Shown here one piece after another: positions 33,363-44,431 of a stretch of 64,000 nt of DNA. A program made the position numbers and the translations under genes. The notes under the pieces were generated by a model. That model was given only the letters and a program-made list of their open reading frames with translations, ran no database searches and was not told where the DNA came from. The stretch is from Pseudonectria foliicola (taxonomy: Eukaryota > Ascomycota > Sordariomycetes > Hypocreales > Nectriaceae), in NCBI GenBank assembly GCA_003693505.1, contig QUZD01000020.1:186001-250000 (forward strand), in the 5' to 3' direction. How positions within the stretch are numbered: the stretch's first letter is position 1; each line of letters starts with the position of its first letter.

Positions 33363-34306
33363 ATGCCTCCGCGTAAACGAGCCAGGGCCAGCGCACAAGC
33401 AGCGGCAACACCTTCACGGACACGCGATGAAGACTCTATGGATATAGATACCCCAAAAGCCACCGAGGATGTAGAGGATCGGGACGAGACGAAAGAAGAG
33501 GACGGTGGCCTCAACGACCTGTGGACCGATGACCAGGTCGCTTCGCTCTTCAAGGCAGTCATTCGATGGAAGCCAGCTGGTGAGGACACTACCATCCTTT
33601 GGAAACCGACAGCAATTCTCACAACCTCCATCTAGGCATGCACAAGCACTTCCGCATGATCGCCATTTCAGAGCACCTTCGAAACCACGGCTTTGACCCC
33701 GACCTGTACCAGCACACGCGCATTCCACACATATGGCAAAAGCTACAGACATACTACAACCTCGACGTCATTGACGAACGTGAGAATTTCGACGACGAGG
33801 AAGGCGAGGATCCATATGTTGAATTCTCTCTGCCCAAATCACAATTCATGGATGCCATGCTACAACGCGCCCTAGCCGACCCCAGCGAGGCACCCACGTC
33901 ACCTCCACAACTCGACCTCTCACCATCCTCATCGCCCGCCAAGAAGCGCAAACGCGGCGACGCGGGCCCTAAGGCGCGGGCAGCTTCCGTTGAAGGCACA
34001 GAGGATGGTACGGATGCGCCATCGCCGGCACCCAAGGCGACAAGGGCATCTCGTGGGCGCAAGAGGGCTGCTAGCCAGGCTAAGACGGAGAAAGGCGACA
34101 AAGCCGATAAGGCTGAGAAGGTAGATAAGGCCGAGACCACGGAGGAAGAAGACTTAGATGATGGCGAGGAAGATGGGTCAGGCGGCGACGACGACGAAGA
34201 TAGCAACGAGGAGAGTGGAACACCTGTTTCGAGGTCCACAAGAGGCGCTGGCCGAGGCCGTGCTACGAGGGCAAGGGGACGAGGACGTAGAGGCAGAACA
34301 CGATGA
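33363..34306 (+). CDS. EAF7: NuA4 histone acetyltransferase subunit Eaf7
   Basis: Two exons (33363-33579, 33636-34306) give 295 aa. Eaf7 (MRGBP in animals) belongs to the NuA4 complex, and with Eaf3 and Eaf5 to the TINTIN module that reads histone marks. The CT20 domain covers about 48-130: LWTDDQVASLFKAVIRWKP, then GMHKHFRMIAISEHLRNHG across the intron, HIWQKLQTYYNLDVIDERE, and a last helix VEFSLPKSQFMDAML. The rest is disordered: Lys/Asp/Glu-rich repeats (DKADKAEKVDKAE) and an Arg/Gly-rich tail (RGAGRGRATRARGRGRRG) of the kind that binds nucleic acid. It converges on the Rrn5-like gene, 199 bases between stops. Confidence 0.93.
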
Positions 34307-34505
34307 TGGGCATGTGAGCGGCATTGGGAAAGGTAGAATGAGCATGTTCGTTGTATAACAAGAAGCTGTTAGCTTAGATACCCCAAGGTTATGTATTGGT
34401 AACGCATTGCCGGCGCAAGAATGCCGACTAGTACGGCTCGTGGATCGTTGGGATCCGAATCATGAGTTGTTAGCTCCCAAACTTTTGGGGAAGAGACATT
34501 CCGCG

Positions 34506-36221
34506 CTACTCAAACACTCCATGCTCTCGAGCAGATTCCTCCACGGCGTGCTCATCACGCTCATCGCGCTGTGTTTCGGTCATGAGGCTTTCCCACTCGC
34601 TACAATATCTGGTCCTGCTGCGCCAATCCCTCCCTATAGGAAAAACGCTCTCTACATCCAATTTCGACCGCTGCACAGGTCCCGGCTGTTGCATCCTGGG
34701 TAGTTCAATGGGCGTTTTCTTCTGGAGAAGCTTCCACATCTCCGCCTCGGCCTGGTAGCTCGCAAACTGGTCGCATTCCTCTGCAAACGTTTCTTGGCGT
34801 CGCTCAGCGGCGATGCGTGTCTTTAGCGACTGTTTAGTCCGGTGTGTTTCCGGGAAGTCTGCAGCGGAAAATAAGAGAATCTCGTTGGCCTCCTGCTTGA
34901 TAGGCTGCTCCTCGTCGTCGGTTGGTGTGCCGGATTCGGTATCGCTTGGGTCATCGGACCCCTTCAATGAGAGGGTTTCCAACTCTTCCTCAGGCAAGTC
35001 TTCTTCTGGCTCTCCCAAGTCTGGCTGGTCGGCCAAGGCGGTCTCAACCTGCTCGTACGTCAAGGGCTCCTGTTCGTCATCTTCATTTGGTTTTGGAGGC
35101 TCCTCGTATACACCGAGACGAAGCCTACGGGCGCACCTGGCCCAGAATTGATTTGAATTAGAGGGCATCCCCAAGGAAGCAATGGCTGCTTCGGCGTCCT
35201 GGCGCTTGACAATGTCTCGCGTCGAAGGAATGAGCTCCCTTTTTGCCCTGATCCTGGATGAAGCAAGGAAAAGAGTCGTTTGCACAAGGCGTCTTGTGAC
35301 TGACATGGCCAGCGAGTGGAAGTCCTCGAATGTAGTAGCCCACACAGAGGGAGGATGGTCGTCGATGAAATTCCAATTGTCTACTGGGATCGTAGAGTTC
35401 ATAAATACGCCCTCTGAAAGACTCAGCCAGCTGTGCAAGTTGAATAAACGAGCGAATTCAGGCCCCTTCTGTTCAGCAAGGCCTTCGCCCTTATCCAGTC
35501 TTCGGGCAACTGTTGGGGTGATGTCCCATGCATCTCCCCACTTGTTCTGCTCTCGATGCTGCTCCTTGCGCTCCTGTCTCACGGAGATAGCGTCAGCTGC
35601 CTCCTCTAGGGCATGACAGCATTGCTGACTGAGCTCAACGGCAATGGGGTACTCGGAGAATTCAACACTTGGACGCATGCCTTCCCGTTGCCGCACAAGG
35701 TGGGTATGCTGCAGAATATCGAGGTAGTGCTTCACTTCAATGATGCTTTTCGTCCCCACACCTGACGCGATTCCGGGGAGGTTGTCCTTTCCGAGACGTC
35801 CGAGGGCTTCGAAGAATAGCTTCTTCTCCAGAGACGTCCAATAAGTCAGGCCCAGCTGACTAGGCTCGGCGTCTGCTTCTTCCGCCACGGACACGCCATG
35901 GGCAGCATCTTCAACGTCTCTGTTGAGCAGGTCCAAATAGTCTGTGTTCAGCACCCCTTTTTGGCGTTTGAATGATGGAGGTACCAAAGGCTCCTCGGCA
36001 GGACGTTTGAGAGAGAGGCGCTCTGCGTCGTCATCGAGCCCAGACAAGTCCTCATCGCTCACGTGGCTGGCAGTGTACCTGCTGCCTAATTCCTCCGACT
36101 CCTGGTCTTCATCGCGTAATAGGGATGGTAGGCCTTCGATTCCGACTGTGCTCACTTGGGCGGGCGGCATGTGAAGCTGAATAGCTTCCTCGTCGACGGT
36201 AAAATTGGCGTCCGGGTCCAT
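34506..36221 (-). CDS. RRN5: Rrn5-like RNA polymerase I initiation factor
   Basis: Single exon, 571 aa; yeast Rrn5 is 363. Rrn5 is a part of the upstream activation factor that binds the rDNA promoter with Rrn9, Rrn10, Uaf30 and histones. The decisive part is a SANT/Myb-like domain at about 126-178: LTYWTSLEKKLFFEALGRLG, then DNLPGIASGVGTKSIIEVKH and YLDILQHTH. The following helical stretch has VELSQQCCHALEEAADAIS. Two long acidic blocks (about 380-440) separate it from a C-terminal region with FAEECDQFASYQAEAEMW. The N-terminal 100 residues are acidic and carry a KRPAEE/SFKRQK-type basic patch that could be a nuclear signal. The name follows the SANT type and arrangement; another SANT protein is possible. 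Confidence 0.8.
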   Translation of the reverse strand: MDPDANFTVDEEAIQLHMPPAQVSTVGIEGLPSLLRDEDQESEELGSRYTASHVSDEDLSGLDDDAERLSLKRPAEEPLVPPSFKRQKGVLNTDYLDLLNRDVEDAAHGVSVAEEADAEPSQLGLTYWTSLEKKLFFEALGRLGKDNLPGIASGVGTKSIIEVKHYLDILQHTHLVRQREGMRPSVEFSEYPIAVELSQQCCHALEEAADAISVRQERKEQHREQNKWGDAWDITPTVARRLDKGEGLAEQKGPEFARLFNLHSWLSLSEGVFMNSTIPVDNWNFIDDHPPSVWATTFEDFHSLAMSVTRRLVQTTLFLASSRIRAKRELIPSTRDIVKRQDAEAAIASLGMPSNSNQFWARCARRLRLGVYEEPPKPNEDDEQEPLTYEQVETALADQPDLGEPEEDLPEEELETLSLKGSDDPSDTESGTPTDDEEQPIKQEANEILLFSAADFPETHRTKQSLKTRIAAERRQETFAEECDQFASYQAEAEMWKLLQKKTPIELPRMQQPGPVQRSKLDVESVFPIGRDWRSRTRYCSEWESLMTETQRDERDEHAVEESAREHGVFE

Positions 36222-36558
36222 ACTCTTTCGTTGTTAACGGCGCCAAGAATATTCTGAACGGGCAACAACATGTTAAAAGAGTCCGAGCAAAGCCGACGCT
36301 CGACCTAATAATGGTTAGTAGGACCTGTTTGAATTTCCTGGGCCTGGAAAAAAAAGATGGTCGAGAAAAAAAGAGAGATTGCAAATTCACCTACTCCTCG
36401 TCCAGGCGGATTTCCCAATTTGGCGGTCACGGCAAACTGCGAAAACGGATTACATAATATAGATTTTTAACCTCAGCAACTCAGCATGGGATACAAGCAC
36501 GTTTCCGCATTCAAATCTCAACTCTTATCCAAGGATTCTTACGACATCATAATGTGCC
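36222..36558. promoter_or_regulatory. Divergent promoter, RRN5-like and IRC3
   Basis: 337 bases between two start codons. It contains two A-rich tracts (36348-36355 and about 36366-36373) and an AT-rich stretch near 36453-36470. The ATG of an overlapping uORF lies at its right end (36552). Confidence 0.5.
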
Positions 36559-36638
36559 ATGCTGCGAACCATCTCAGCATGTATTTGCAGGCATACTACC
36601 GGAAAGGGTGCGCCCGCTCTGATGTCCAGAGCGTTTAG
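36552..36638 (+). promoter_or_regulatory. uORF overlapping the IRC3 start
   Basis: An ATG at 36552 opens a 28-codon frame ending in TAG at 36636-36638. It begins 7 bases before the IRC3 start codon and overlaps it in another frame. Its context (ATAATGT) is weaker than that of the IRC3 start (GCCATGC), so scanning ribosomes could pass it. Whether transcripts include it depends on the start site of transcription, which I cannot see. Confidence 0.4.
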
Positions 36639-38572
36639 GAGATATGCAGCAACCATATCCAGTGATCCTTCTCATGGCAAGCTCCAGCTACGAAACTATC
36701 AAGAAGAATGCATACAGTCGGTTCTCGCCTCTCTCGAGAGGGGCCACAAACGTGTTGGAATATCTTTAGCAACCGGGAGCGGCAAGACGGTGAGTTTGCC
36801 TCGTCCAAATAACTACAGCCCCTTGTTGATGATAATAGGTCATCTTCACACAACTTATCGACAGGGCGCCGTCAACATCAGACGATGCAGACCGTACGCT
36901 GGTTTTGGCTCACCGGAGAGAATTGGTTGAGCAGGCCGCCAAACATTGTCAGCGTGCATACCCAACGAAGAAAATTGATATCGAGATGGGGTCACTCCAC
37001 GCAACCGGCACTGCAGATATTACCATAGCAAGCATCCAGAGCATTACGTCCAAGGATCGACTACACAAGTTTGACCCTTCTCGCTTCAAGCTGGTCCTAG
37101 TTGATGAAGCGCATCATATCGTTGCCCCGGGGTATCTGCAGGCTCTCAAATACTTTGGACTCGATGAGAAGCGATCAAACTCACCCAACCTGATTGGCGT
37201 GTCTGCTACATTCTCGCGGTTCGATGGCGTAAAACTCGGTGCTGCAATCGACGAAATTGTTTACCATAAGGACTATGTCGACATGATCAATGAGAAGTGG
37301 TTGTCGGACGTTATCTTCACCACAGTCGAGTCAACGGCCAATCTTTCAAAGATCAGAAATAACTCATTCGGAGATTTCCAAACGGGCGAACTGTCTTTGG
37401 CTGTCAACACAGACACAATCAATGAGATTACTATCCGCAGCTGGATGGCAAAGGCTGCAGGAAGGAGCTCCACACTCGTGTTTTGTGTCGACATCGCACA
37501 TGTTCTCCAACTAACGGAGAAGTTTCGCCAATACGGGTTTGACGCCCGATTTGTCACGGGAGAGACAAACAAGATCAAGAGAAGTGAAACACTGGAAGAT
37601 TTCAGAAACGGAAAATTCCCAGTCCTGGTGAACTGTGGGGTTTTCACGGAGGGAACCGACATACCAAACATCGACTGCATTATCCTCGCAAGGCCAACTA
37701 AATCACGAAATCTCCTTATCCAAATGCTTGGTAGAGGAATGCGCCTTCATCCAGGGAAGAAGAACTGTCACGTCATTGATATGGTATCTACCCTGGAAAC
37801 TGGGATAGTCACGACCCCTACACTTTTCGGCCTTGATCCGAACACTTTGATGGACAAGGCTTCAGTCAAAGACCTTCGAACCATGAAGGAGAAGTTGGAG
37901 GTGGACGACTCAAGCGACCAGATGCAGGTGACTTATCGCTCGGGGGCCAGTTCAACAGCGCCAGATGCAGTCACCTTTACTGATTATTCTTCTGTACTGG
38001 ATCTCATTGCCGATTCGTCGGGTGAGAAACATATCAGAACCATCAGCAAATACTCATGGGTTCAAGTCGGACAGGACAAGTTTGTGCTGTGTGCCCCATC
38101 CGGATCGTACCTAAGGATTGAGCGGATAAACGAAGATCTAGGGCTATCAGATGCCACGTACCGAGCAGTTATAATCACGGCACTGCCTCCTGGAGTCTCA
38201 AAATCCCCGTATCGGGCCCCGCAAGAAATTCTCACTGCCGCAACTTTTGCCGATGCAGTGCATGGCGCGGACAAATACGCGACATCCATGTTCCCGTATA
38301 CCTTTATTCATCGCTATCAGAAATGGCGATCTCTGCCGCCCACTAAAGGCCAACTGGATTTCCTAAACAAGATGCGCGGGAAAGGAAACCCCCTCACTAT
38401 GAATGATACGACCAAAGGCAAGGCCACCGACATGATCACGAAGCTAAAGCATGGGGCTCGAGGCCAGTTTACAAAAGTGGAAGCCGAAAATCGACGACGG
38501 CAAAGGCAATCCGCAGCAGCCGAGGCCAAGCTGCAACGAGAACGTGTGACAGTCGGGCCTCTTGGGACGTAA
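36559..38572 (+). CDS. IRC3: Irc3-like mitochondrial DEAD/DEAH helicase
   Basis: Two exons (36559-36789, 36839-38572) give 654 aa; yeast Irc3 is 690. Irc3 is a branch-migrating DNA helicase that maintains mitochondrial DNA. The first 35 residues are basic and Ser/Ala-rich with no acidic residue (RTISACICRHTTGK, SRAFRRYA), fitting a mitochondrial presequence. Superfamily 2 motifs follow in order: LQLRNYQEECI (Q-like), ATGSGKT (Walker A, 71-77), VLAHRRELV (Ia), VDEAHH (DEAH, 166-169), GVSATF (III), VFCVDIAHVLQL (IV), EGTDIPNID (V), QMLGRGMRLHPGK (VI). The only intron falls exactly after the Walker A threonine. A C-terminal region of about 270 residues is family-specific. Confidence 0.92.
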
Positions 38573-39678
38573 CGAGGCGGGTCCATGGTATAGAGACATG
38601 TGTCATTTCTGCATACTACCTGTACATGAGCTGGCGTCGAACGGATGACTTGGGATACGAGATCACATCTCTCGGGAGAAGTGGCTTTAGTCGCCTTAGG
38701 CACCTTCAACTTTGAATTTTTGACTAGATGTAAATATATCGTATGACTAGGTAGTTTGAGGCTCAAGACAGCAGGTCTCACTCATCGCCCACAGCTTGTT
38801 GCAAAAAGTCACTACCCAAGATTCGAGCGAGACAGATTTACGACTTCGGCATATAGGCCAACACCCTGCCTGACCGCTTCAAGCTCCTAGCGTGGTACTT
38901 CCTATACCTCGTTGCGGGATTCTTCTTGATTGAAATGGCGAATTATAAGAAAAGCAGTGCCTGCATCAACCACGGACATCACGTGCGACTGGGGCGTAGG
39001 GGCGTGCAAACACATAGCCAAATAACGAACGTTCTACAACGCAGCAGCCATCGTTGTTGATCATCACATTTTGGTGCTCCCAAAGGCAATTGCAAGTTTC
39101 TAAAATCGCATTGTTGCGGGTATCATTGCCTGCTCGATCTTGTGCAACCCTGGTAGCGACTACCTAGCCTTATACCCCGTCCCTATCATCTTCCATCATC
39201 TCGGGGCCGACATTGGTCACTGAGCAGATCAGAACGACACCAGACTTGGCGTGTCCTCAACCGGGGAGGTCCGAAATGCACGCATTTCATGGAAGTGCCC
39301 ACGCCCGATCCGCGTCGTTTCCAAGTGCGGGTGCCCTGTCCCTCATCAGAGGGCTAACTTTTTGACTTAAAGAGTTTTGTCGTTTTCAAATTGGTATCAT
39401 CGCGCCAAATCAATCCACCGTGGCCCAGCAAATTCTCCGTCTTGTCCAGTAATCAAGGGTATTCTTCATTCCTTTTTTTTTTGAGTCCTCCGCTTTTCAT
39501 TGCGTAAGTGGGTATAACGAGTGGACGTAAGTCATCAAAAGACACTTGACACTGATAATCAAAATCAGAAGCATAACATCGGAAATACAAAACAGCAAGA
39601 TCCGTAAAAAAGTCAACCACTTGGAGGAAAAAACATAACAATAAAAGCATAAATTCGACCGATGAAGGAGTAGACGTT

Positions 39679-39717
39679 CCAGGGTATTTTACGCCAGGGT
39701 ATATCCAGCCAGGGTAT
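39679..39717 (-). repeat. Three CCAGGGTAT copies at 15-nt spacing
   Basis: CCAGGGTAT occurs at 39679-39687, 39694-39702 and 39709-39717, exactly 15 bases apart. On the transcript of the KH-protein gene this reads as three ATACCCTGG elements starting about 44 bases after the stop codon, thus probably in its 3' UTR. Confidence 0.85.
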
Positions 39718-39740
39718 TTGCATGTAGAGTTTCTAACACA

Positions 39741-39757
39741 GGGGGGGGGGGGGGGGG
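39741..39757 (-). repeat. Homopolymer G17 (C17 on the KH mRNA)
   Basis: Seventeen consecutive G on the + strand, three bases beyond the TAG of the KH-protein gene. In the mRNA this would be a C17 tract almost directly after the stop codon. Homopolymers of this length are prone to sequencing and assembly error, so the exact count is uncertain. Confidence 0.85.
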
Positions 39758-39760
39758 AAT

Positions 39761-42700
39761 CTAACGGAAAGGCCCAATCGGGGCGGGGTATCCTGAATTC
39801 AAAGAATGAGACGTGGAAGGGCGCCCGCTATCGCCGGACACGCGAGCGCCGTGACGAGGAGTGATGTCGCCAGGCTGAGGAATGGTCAACTTATTGTCGA
39901 CGTGGGTGCTGAGGGGTCGATGAGCCCAAGGGTTGTCGTCGTCTGGAAGGTTAACACCGCTATCGTTCCAGGGGTTGCGATCGGCATTGAAGCTGCGGGT
40001 CGATTCAATTGAGATGAGCGAGGACTTGGACACGTTGCTGGAGCCCTTGAAAAAGTTGCCGTTGATCGAGTGCGAGCTGTTCTTTCTGCGGTCCAAGAAC
40101 GACGAGATGGACGTCATGCTACCCGGCTTCCGAAGACGGTCCAAGATGCTGCTCCGTTCACGCGCCACCTCACTCCCAAAGCCCGCCTTGACAGGCGAAT
40201 CTGTGGCAACGGAGGCAGGGGCATGTTGAAGCAACTTTGAGTCGAAGTACTGCAGAGAGTCCTCGAATGAGTCTGACTTGGGTCGCGGAAGAGAGCCCTT
40301 GACAACGTTCAGCTCCGCTCCGGATGCTGCAAACTGGGCCTCCAAGAATTCCATGGCGTCCCTGAGTCCTCCAGCATTGTTGCGAGTGAACCCCCACACC
40401 AGAGTCACTGTGGGAGACCCATCCTCTGTCATCTCATCCGGGTTCTGATGAACGGTCACTTCGACCTCGTGCTGGTTCTTCAATTTCGGGACCAGGTCAT
40501 GAGCAAACTCTGGCGACTCGAGAAATTTGATAAGCTCAGGGCTGCGAGCGAGAACGAGTTCGTGCTTGTCGGGAACCATGCCCAGGAACTCATCGACGCA
40601 ATGAGGAACCTGCCACTGGGGCCCGTTGACTGTCACCTCGTCGCTAGCTTGCTCAGTACTGGGAAAGTTGATCTTGCAGTTGTACTTCTGCTCAAGTTCG
40701 TCAATCTCTGGGAGACGAGCAATGAGCTGACGGTGGTAGAGACGATCGACGTTGACCACCTGAGAAGTGTACTCGGAATCCTAAAGGAGTCTATTAGCAT
40801 TGAAGGAATGGCAAGGAAGAAAAGTAAACTTACAGCGCGGTCGACCATTTCCAGAATCTCGTTCTTGACGGCATCCAAATTCTGTGCATTACGAGCGGGA
40901 GTTCGGCAGATCACATTGTCAACCTTGACATCATCGTCTTCTCGTCCCATACCACCTGCTCTTAGAGTTAGACAAGAACCATCAGTGGCAAGGAAAGTGG
41001 TGGAGATGGTATACCTCTGTCCATGGCGTTGGAGAATTTGACAAAGACGGAATGCTTCTTCATGATCCTTTGGATATGTTGACCTCCGATACCGATAATT
41101 CGCTTGTGATACTGGTCCGGGACGTGGAACGAGATAGATGCCGGCATCTCCTGCTCTACCAAAGTGAGGCCCTGTTTCATAGACTCATAGCTAGCAGCCA
41201 TGACGTCTATATTGAAGTTGTACTCGTTGAACCCATCGAATATGATCTGAACATTGCCTGGGACACTGTGTCAGCTCCGTTGTTCGTTACAAGAGATCCT
41301 CAACTTACTCTGGCCCATGATCTTGTTGATCTTGCCATTCTTCTTGCCGCTGACAAATTCTTTGTGCTCATTGGCAAGCTCAATCTTGACTCGAATCTGG
41401 TACTGGGACTGCGCGACAAATTTCATCTCAGAGATCACCGAAAGGGCAGATTTGACAGCATCGTCGGAGCCAGTAATGGTAAAGCTAAGCTTATCAAACG
41501 AGAGGTCGGCCTCAGAGTTTGCGCAAATGTCACCAAGCATGGACCTGATCTCAGTGGGGCTTGGAAGCTGCCTCGACTCGGGGTGCTGGATGTACCATCC
41601 GGCACCGTAGAACTGGCCGGCCTAATTTCAGGTTAGCCCTGGACGCAAGTGACAGCATTGATTGGCTCACCAAAGACATGATCTCACGAACAGTACGTTC
41701 CACGTGGAGACCTTCGCCGCCTTGGACCCTAACCATGTTGCGCTGGCTGGCCAAAGGGGGGAACATGATGTAGGTTCCGTTGGCCTCGAGAATCTTGCGA
41801 ACCTTGTCCAGTCGACCAAGGAGAACACTGTCGATCTTCGCAGCAGGAATGGTCACGTCCTTGACGTAGAGCCTAATCCGCTGAACAGTCTCGTGCAGTT
41901 TCTGCTTGGCCAGCTCGATGGCTTGAGGGGTTTCACCCGTGATGAAGATATCGGCGGGATCACGGCGAGTTGCATTTGGTGGGCAATAGCGGTACATCTG
42001 CGAAAATGGAGGAGGAAAGTAGATGGCGGTTCCGGTGGATGATTCGATCAGCTTGATATTCTTTCGGTGACGACCGCAGACAAGCTGGTGGCATGATAGC
42101 TCGAGTTTAGTCCCATCAACGATACGGCCAAGCTAAGAATTGTCAGCTACGCAGACGGGTAAGTAGGTATTCGTGGTCCTTACAAGGGTATCAATGTGAA
42201 TAAGCACTCGAGCCTTAGCATGCTCTGAGGACAAGATATCACCATAAATAGCAACTCTCCATCGCTGATCGACTCGAAGTTCAGCGTCACCAGTCACGCC
42301 ATCCACCATGGGAGTCAGCTTGGGCCCAAGTAGGAAGATGTCGACGCCACAGTAGCTAGAGATGTAGTCAAGAGTGTCCGTCACGGGCTTCTTAAGAACT
42401 CCGGCGTTCAAATCACAGACCAGCTGGCCATCAACATCAATTGTTGTGCACCGCTACAGAATGGTAAGAATGGACCTCAAGGACGATCGACAAAAGCCAG
42501 CCTAGAAGGGGTTGAACATACGAGCGAGATGGGGGTATCGTTTAGAATTGTTTCTCGGCTCTTGTGGACCAGCTCCGGGGAGCCTGAGAGGCAAACCGTG
42601 GTGACCTGCAAACCCTTGTTGTTCTTGGGCGAAGTGGAAAGCACATGGGCCTCGATGGGGAGAGGCCCGTTGGACAAATCTCGGCACAACCTCCGGAGGG

Positions 42701-43025
42701 TGGCCAGGTTCTGGCCATGGATGGGCAGCTCGTGGATTTGGACGTCGTCCGACGCGTCCTCGGGGTGTGTCCATCGGAGAACAGCATCGGTGGTGGCATG
42801 AAGGATGTCTTCGGTGTCGGGCCCGGCCAGATCGGAGGCAAACGGCACATTGAACGAGTAGTGGATCGTGGCATCGGCAGCCTGGGGCGAGGCGATGGGC
42901 TGGCCGGGCTGAGTCGCATTCTTGGGGTGACCACCGAGGGCATTCATGGGCATGTTGGGGCGACCCATTCCGAAGTTGGGGCTCATCCTTTCTGACCAGT
43001 GACGCATGTTTGCCAGCTTATTCAT
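39761..43025 (-). CDS. Multi-KH-domain RNA-binding protein
   Basis: Seven exons (43025-42522, 42453-42184, 42132-41671, 41621-41309, 41257-41015, 40955-40834, 40780-39761) give 977 aa, all joined at GT-AG in frame. KH domains bind single-stranded RNA or DNA. At least four repeats are visible between about 275 and 680: one around CGRHRKNIKLIESSTGTAIYF, one around VLLGRLDKVRKILEANGTYI, one with GKKNGKINKIMG (about 504-515), and one with the best-formed loop, KRIIGIGGQHIQRIM (GIGG at 572-575). Two further degenerate repeats follow. The order resembles vigilin/Scp160 or Bicaudal-C-type proteins; I cannot place it more exactly. The last 200 residues are Ser/Pro-rich and disordered. The N-terminus is Met/Pro/Asn-rich. 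Likely role: cytoplasmic mRNA binding and translational control (inference). Confidence 0.88.
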
Positions 43026-43149
43026 GATGGGAGCAAAGGCGGTCGTCGGTGGCCGCGTGAGTGGCAGCTAGCGGTCGAAAGGTGAGATGGCTCAACAAGA
43101 GGAAGCGTGACGACGACGATGCTAAGAGGGTGGGGAGTCCAAGAGAGCG

Positions 43150-43190
43150 TGGGGATGGGGGAAGGGGGAAGGGGGAAGGGGGAAAAGTGA
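43150..43190. repeat. GGGGGAA tandem repeat
   Basis: Four to five units of about 7 bases (GGGGGAA) about 130 bases upstream of the KH-gene start codon. On the mRNA strand this is a CT-rich TTCCCCC tract, probably part of its promoter or leader. Confidence 0.8.
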
Positions 43191-44394
43191 CGGGGATAAG
43201 AAAGGGAAATGGGTATCGAGATGAAGCTGGGACAAAAACGGGCGGGGGAGAAAAGAAGAAGGAAGGGTAGTGTTGAGCTCTTTCCAGGCGAAGTGTGACA
43301 AGGGAGAGAGAGAGAGAGGAGAGGAGCGGCAGAGGGATGGAAGTGGCAGGAGCCAGAGGGAAACGACGCAGAACCAACTCCCTCAGTCAGCAGACAAGTA
43401 CAGGTACGGCCGCGGGTACGGAGTACCTCACCCGCCCGTCCCGCCTGGACGCAACGGACGTGAGCTAGCAGCAAAGGCCTGCTTTGGTGAGGTACCATGT
43501 ACATTCTGTGGTATCTGGCAAGCACAGCCATAACAGAAACAAGGTACCTCGCGATGGGGAATGGCAAGTTGCGGACCTCGACGCGCTGCGTCCCCAAGCC
43601 ATACATCTGGGACAGTCAAGGGCCTGCAAGAAGCGGCTAAGCTTGCAGCATGTACGGTACATAAGGGAGAGGCATACTCGGACCAGTGCCCGAATGTTTG
43701 ATGCTATCAACGACTTCAAATATCCTGCCAAGAACACCGGCCTCGGGGTATGAATGGACCTTCATCGACAGATGTTGAGCCCACTGCAAAGGTACCTTAT
43801 CTTATCAACAGAGGAGACTTGCAAGTCTCTGATACTCTGCACCTAGCGCTCGTGATGCCTGAACCACACGCACTCAAGTGCCAGGGGGCTTAGCCTTGGA
43901 ATTGTCCCACTTCTTAGCCAAATGTCCAAGTACCGGCAGGTTCCCTGATACCTCAGTCCACGGCAGCAAGGAAAGGAACGCCAGGGCTCGTGTCCTGAGA
44001 ACTCGACATTCTCCATGACGAGCTGGTGTCGTATTGTCAGGCAAGCACATCTACCTAGGTAGGTAGACATGAATGGCCATTTGACCCATAAGGTATTGTA
44101 CAATTGGTGCACACGCACATTCTCGCAGGAGGATGGGTGGTCGATTCGTTCCATTCTACCCTCACATGATTTTTCTGTACTAGTACATGACTTGGCCGGC
44201 CTAGAGAATCAACAGTGTGTGTTGTTGATGTTGAAGCAGGCGCCTTTCACACACAGAACACAGAGCCCTCAATGGATAGACTCTACCTTATGAATGAAGA
44301 GCAGCTGGGCATGCGTCAGCCCACCTTTCACGGCCCAGGTCAGGCGGAATCAACACGGTTGTATATATGCAGAGTACAGAGTAATATCTACAGA

Positions 44395-44431
44395 GCGCAG
44401 AGTGCAGAGTGCAGAGTGCAGTACTCCGTAC
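44395..44431. repeat. GCAGAGT tandem repeat with GTACTCCGTAC end
   Basis: Four units of GCAGAGT (the first as GCGCAGAGT) run directly into GTACTCCGTAC, a member of the dispersed TACGGAGTAC word family. Confidence 0.8.

Larger units (their letters stand above)
38573..39760. other. Convergent intergenic region, 1.2 kb
   Basis: 3' UTR space of IRC3 and the KH-protein gene, longer than the other convergent gaps here. The right end has repeats described separately. No gene seen. Confidence 0.55.
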
